Shown here: positions 61,702 through 64,000 of the stretch, piece by piece | Numbering within the stretch: position 1 is the stretch's first letter | Layout of the letters: each line of letters starts with the position of its first letter | NCBI GenBank assembly: GCA_029624735.1 | Contig: JARSSM010000011.1 | Location: 74,495-138,494 of the forward strand | Length of the DNA stretch: 64,000 bases | DNA from: Defluviicoccus sp. | Lineage (GTDB): Bacteria; Pseudomonadota; Alphaproteobacteria; Rhodospirillales; Defluviicoccaceae | Direction of reading: 5' to 3' | Notes under the pieces: generated by a model | What the model saw: the letters and a program-made list of their open reading frames with translations, nothing else | Told to the model about the DNA's origin: nothing | Database searches by the model: none | Position numbers and translations under genes: made by a program

Positions 61702-62681
61702 TGCGATGGAAACTCGTGCAGCGACCCAATCGGGCGATTCACGCCCGAGCAAGGTTGTCGCTGCACAACATACTGAATCGCGTGCACTTTCGGCACAAAC
61801 AGGATGTACCCTCTGTTTGTGCCAGTGCACCAGGCGCATGGGCCGCGCGCGTGGCGGCCACCCTTGCCCTTGCGATTGGCATGATCGGGGTCCTCGTCGG
61901 GGCCAGCCCGGCGTGGGCCGAAGAGCGTTTCATCACCGTCGCCTCGACGACATCGACCCAAAACTCGGGCCTGTTCGACAAGATCCTGCCCGCCTTCACC
62001 GCCGCGAGCGGCATCGAAGTGCGGGTCGTCGCCGTCGGCACCGGACAGGCGATCCGGCTCGCCGAGCGTGGCGATGCCGACGCGCTCCTGGTTCACCATA
62101 AGCCGTCGGAGGAGAAGTTCGTCGCCGACGGCTTCGGCGTCCGTCGCTTTGACGTCATGTACAACGACTTCGTCATCGTCGGCCCGGCGGCCGACCCGGC
62201 CGGCATCCGCGGCCTCAACGATGCGCCGGCCGCGCTTGCCCGCATCGCTGCCGCCGGCCAGCCGTTCGCATCGCGCGCCGACGACAGCGGCACCCACAAG
62301 CTCGAACTGGAGCTGTGGAAAAAGGCGGGCGTCGATGTCAAGGCCGCGAGCGGCACCTGGTACCGCGAGACCGGCTCCGGCATGGGGGCGACGCTCAATA
62401 CCGCGAGCGGGCTCGATGCCTACGCAATCACCGACCGCGGCACGTGGCTCTCGTTCAACAACAAGGGCACGCTCGCCATCATGGTTGAAGGCGATAAGGC
62501 ACTGTTCAATCAGTATGGCGTCATCCTGGTCAACCCGGCGCGCCATCAGCACGTCAAAGCGAAGGACGGGCAAGCATTCGTCGACTGGCTGATTTCGGCG
62601 CCGGGCCAGGCCGCGATCAACGCCTACACGATCAATGGCGAGCCGCTGTTCTTTGCCAACGCCGGCAAGCTCGGCAGCTGA
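61698..62681 (+). CDS. tupA: Tungstate/molybdate ABC transporter substrate-binding protein with an inserted repeat
   Basis: A 327-residue periplasmic binding protein of the TupA type: ITVASTTSTQNSGLFDKILP, VVAVGTGQAIRLAERGDADA, RFDVMYNDFVIVGPA, SRADDSGTHKLELELWKKAG and WYRETGSGMGATLN. ATG 61698 overlaps the tupC stop and has AGGAGG eight bases before it. Residues 7-44 are encoded entirely by repeat copy 4 (61716-61830), inserted without breaking the frame between MMRWKL and the hydrophobic signal core (GAWAARVAATLALAIGMIGV, cleavage near SPAWAEE). The normal n-region of a few residues has therefore grown to ~50. Whether this leader still works, or whether translation starts downstream, is unknown. 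Confidence 0.92.
   Translation: MMRWKLVQRPNRAIHARARLSLHNILNRVHFRHKQDVPSVCASAPGAWAARVAATLALAIGMIGVLVGASPAWAEERFITVASTTSTQNSGLFDKILPAFTAASGIEVRVVAVGTGQAIRLAERGDADALLVHHKPSEEKFVADGFGVRRFDVMYNDFVIVGPAADPAGIRGLNDAPAALARIAAAGQPFASRADDSGTHKLELELWKKAGVDVKAASGTWYRETGSGMGATLNTASGLDAYAITDRGTWLSFNNKGTLAIMVEGDKALFNQYGVILVNPARHQHVKAKDGQAFVDWLISAPGQAAINAYTINGEPLFFANAGKLGS
61716..61830 (+). repeat. 115-bp two-hairpin repeat, copy 4, inside tupA
   Basis: Two differences from consensus (element positions 58 and 94, in the linker and a loop), all arms intact. Read in the tupA frame it encodes a stop-free 38-residue peptide beginning VQRPNRAIHARARLSLHNIL and continuing HFRHKQ. Five of the first 15 residues are Arg/His, giving a strongly basic insert upstream of the signal core. 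Confidence 0.95.
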
Positions 62682-62727
62682 GCCTTGATGAGCCCCCGGC
62701 GGCGGGTGACGTCAACGGCCGGACCGC

Positions 62728-63801
62728 TCAGCCGCCGGTATGGCTCATGAAGCGGGCAACGGCGGGCCGCGTGGCACCGCGTTCGACGGCGAACGCGTGC
62801 CCCTTCGGCTTGCGCGCGATCGCGTCCTCGATCGTCGCCACAAGCGGGATGTCGGACTGGCTGGCTCTCAGCGGCATGCGCAGGTCGGCCGAGTCCTCCT
62901 GGCCAAGGCAGAGATAGAGCATACCGGTGCACGTCACCCGGACGCGGTTGCAGCTGGCGCAGAAATTGTGGCTAAGCGGTGTGATGAAGCCGATCCGCCG
63001 GCCGGTCTCGGCGATCTCCATGTAGCGCGCCGGGCCATCGGAGCGGTGCAGGCTCGGGATCAGGGTCCAGCGCCGCTCGAGATCGGCCTGCACGCCTTTA
63101 AGCGGCAGGTAGCGGTCGGCACGGTCGTGGCCGATCGCGCCCATCGGCATCGTCTCGATCAGGCAGAGATCGAAGCCGCGGGAGCCGCACCAGGCGATCA
63201 GCTCATCGAACTCATCGTCGTTGATGCCCTTGAGCGCGACGGTGTTGATCTTGACCTCAAGGCCGGCCTCGCGCGCTGCCGTGATGCCGTCCAGCACCGT
63301 CTGCAGGTGGCCGCGCCGGGTAATCGCTTCGAAGCGCCCAGGATCGAGGGAATCGAGCGAAACGTTGATCCGGCGCACACCGCAGGCGGCGAGTTCACCG
63401 GCATAGCGGGCGAGTTGGCTGCCGTTGGTGGTCAGCGTCAGCGTCTGCAGCGCGCCATCCTTGAGCCTGCGGCCAAGCGCGCGAAACAAGAGCATGATGT
63501 CGCGGCGCACCAGCGGTTCACCGCCGGTAATGCGCAGCTTGGTGACGCCCAGGCCGATGAAGGCGTGGCAAACCCGCTCCAGCTCTTCGAGCGTCAGCAC
63601 CTCCGCTTTCGGCAGGAAGGTCATCGTCTCCGCCATGCAGTAGCCACAGCGGAAGTCGCAGCGGTCGGTGACGGACAGCCGCAAGTAGGTGATCGACCGG
63701 CCGTAGGGATCGATCACGCCGTGGGCTCCTGCCGCAGAGCGCAGGGCGGCGACAACGTCGGCGCCTCCCCTCTCACCGTGTTCCAACCTCCCGTTCGTCA
63801 T
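62728..63801 (-). CDS. moaA: GTP 3',8-cyclase MoaA
   Basis: A 357-residue radical SAM enzyme for the first step of molybdenum cofactor synthesis. N-terminal cluster CDFRCGYC (C48, C52, C55); C-terminal GTP-binding cluster [20 protein letters not shown] with C281, C284 and C298; it ends in the conserved Gly-Gly tail (FMSHTGG). Other motifs: [37 protein letters not shown] and [14 protein letters not shown]. The first ~30 residues are an N-terminal extension. It converges with tupA and is divergent from the moeA-like gene, so most of the cofactor pathway is grouped here. Confidence 0.95.
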   Translation of the reverse strand: MTNGRLEHGERGGADVVAALRSAAGAHGVIDPYGRSITYLRLSVTDRCDFRCGYCMAETMTFLPKAEVLTLEELERVCHAFIGLGVTKLRITGGEPLVRRDIMLLFRALGRRLKDGALQTLTLTTNGSQLARYAGELAACGVRRINVSLDSLDPGRFEAITRRGHLQTVLDGITAAREAGLEVKINTVALKGINDDEFDELIAWCGSRGFDLCLIETMPMGAIGHDRADRYLPLKGVQADLERRWTLIPSLHRSDGPARYMEIAETGRRIGFITPLSHNFCASCNRVRVTCTGMLYLCLGQEDSADLRMPLRASQSDIPLVATIEDAIARKPKGHAFAVERGATRPAVARFMSHTGG

Positions 63802-63934
63802 GGCGGTCTCGCTTTGAGCGGACGCCTTTTCGTTCTTGTCAGGTGCGGCAGCGTAGGCTCATTTTTGGTCGCCTGCAATGCTTGAAGGCAGAGCACATCG
63901 CGTTTCGATTCAACGAGGTGAAGGGAGGTCGTCG

Positions 63935-64000
63935 GTGCCTGAAAACCGCTCGCCTGCCGATGCGCCGGTGATGACGCTCGCCGAGGCTCTGGCTGCGCTG
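63935..64000 (+). CDS. Start of a gene, possibly moeA (3' end outside window)
   Basis: Twenty-two codons from GTG 63935, preceded by gggagg at the right distance, giving VPENRSPADAPVMTLAEALA and continuing. The segment VMTLAEALAAL is compatible with the N-terminus of MoeA (typically LLSVEEALARI), which would suit the molybdenum-cofactor neighbourhood, but too little sequence is present for certainty. Confidence 0.45.
   Translation, partial: MPENRSPADAPVMTLAEALAAL

Overview
The window is GC-rich, densely coded bacterial DNA. Gene content (TamA/TamB, HspQ, HtpG, TadE-type pilus proteins, SLBB-type polysaccharide export, an FdhD/MobAB/MoaA molybdenum-cofactor set, RtcB plus archease) points to a Gram-negative alphaproteobacterium, probably of the Rhodospirillales type. 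The very complete alpha-glucan gene set would suit a glycogen-accumulating organism. The taxonomic placement is inference; no rRNA gene is present.

Region 1 (1-13.1 kb) is the alpha-glucan block. glgB, glgX and malQ run on the + strand and converge on an operon reading glgA(M), a stand-alone GH13 protein, then glgE on the - strand. Together they can make maltose-1-phosphate, polymerise it (GlgE), branch the polymer (GlgB) and degrade it (GlgX, MalQ). A PP1-like metallophosphoesterase follows. A truncated acetyltransferase fragment and a palindromic repeat lie in the convergence zone.

Region 2 (13.1-17.5 kb) is a + strand exopolysaccharide-export set (small exported protein, beta-barrel, SLBB protein, TPR-like membrane protein) behind a tiled array of inverted repeats, followed by hspQ. 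Region 3 (17.5-33.6 kb, - strand) holds the TIGR04282/TIGR04283 glycosyltransferase pair, a hybrid histidine kinase with an N-terminal HTH domain, tamB and tamA, a 1007-residue RTX protein and an MscS channel.

Region 4 (33.9-38.7 kb) has a DUF2946 / outer-membrane beta-barrel / DsrE trio, a Fic enzyme, a Doc toxin with an AbrB-type antitoxin, and tRNA-Gln(CTG). Region 5 (38.8-46.7 kb) holds a phosphatase resembling plant SEX4 glucan phosphatase, pncB, rtcB, a DUF2283 gene, archease, a ThDP enzyme, a zinc alcohol dehydrogenase and an O-methyltransferase.

Region 6 (46.6-64 kb) has a HerA-like ATPase, a PAS-GGDEF-EAL protein, hemN, a CpdA-like phosphoesterase, an FAH-family hydrolase, two TadE-like proteins, htpG, and a molybdenum/tungsten block (mobB, mobA, fdhD, tupBCA, moaA and the start of a moeA-like gene). 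Four near-identical 115-bp two-hairpin repeats occur only here. One is inserted in frame inside the signal-peptide region of tupA, and two supply the last base of the stop codon of the gene in front of them. This family, resembling in behaviour the palindromic elements that invade coding sequences in Rickettsia, is the most unusual thing in the window.
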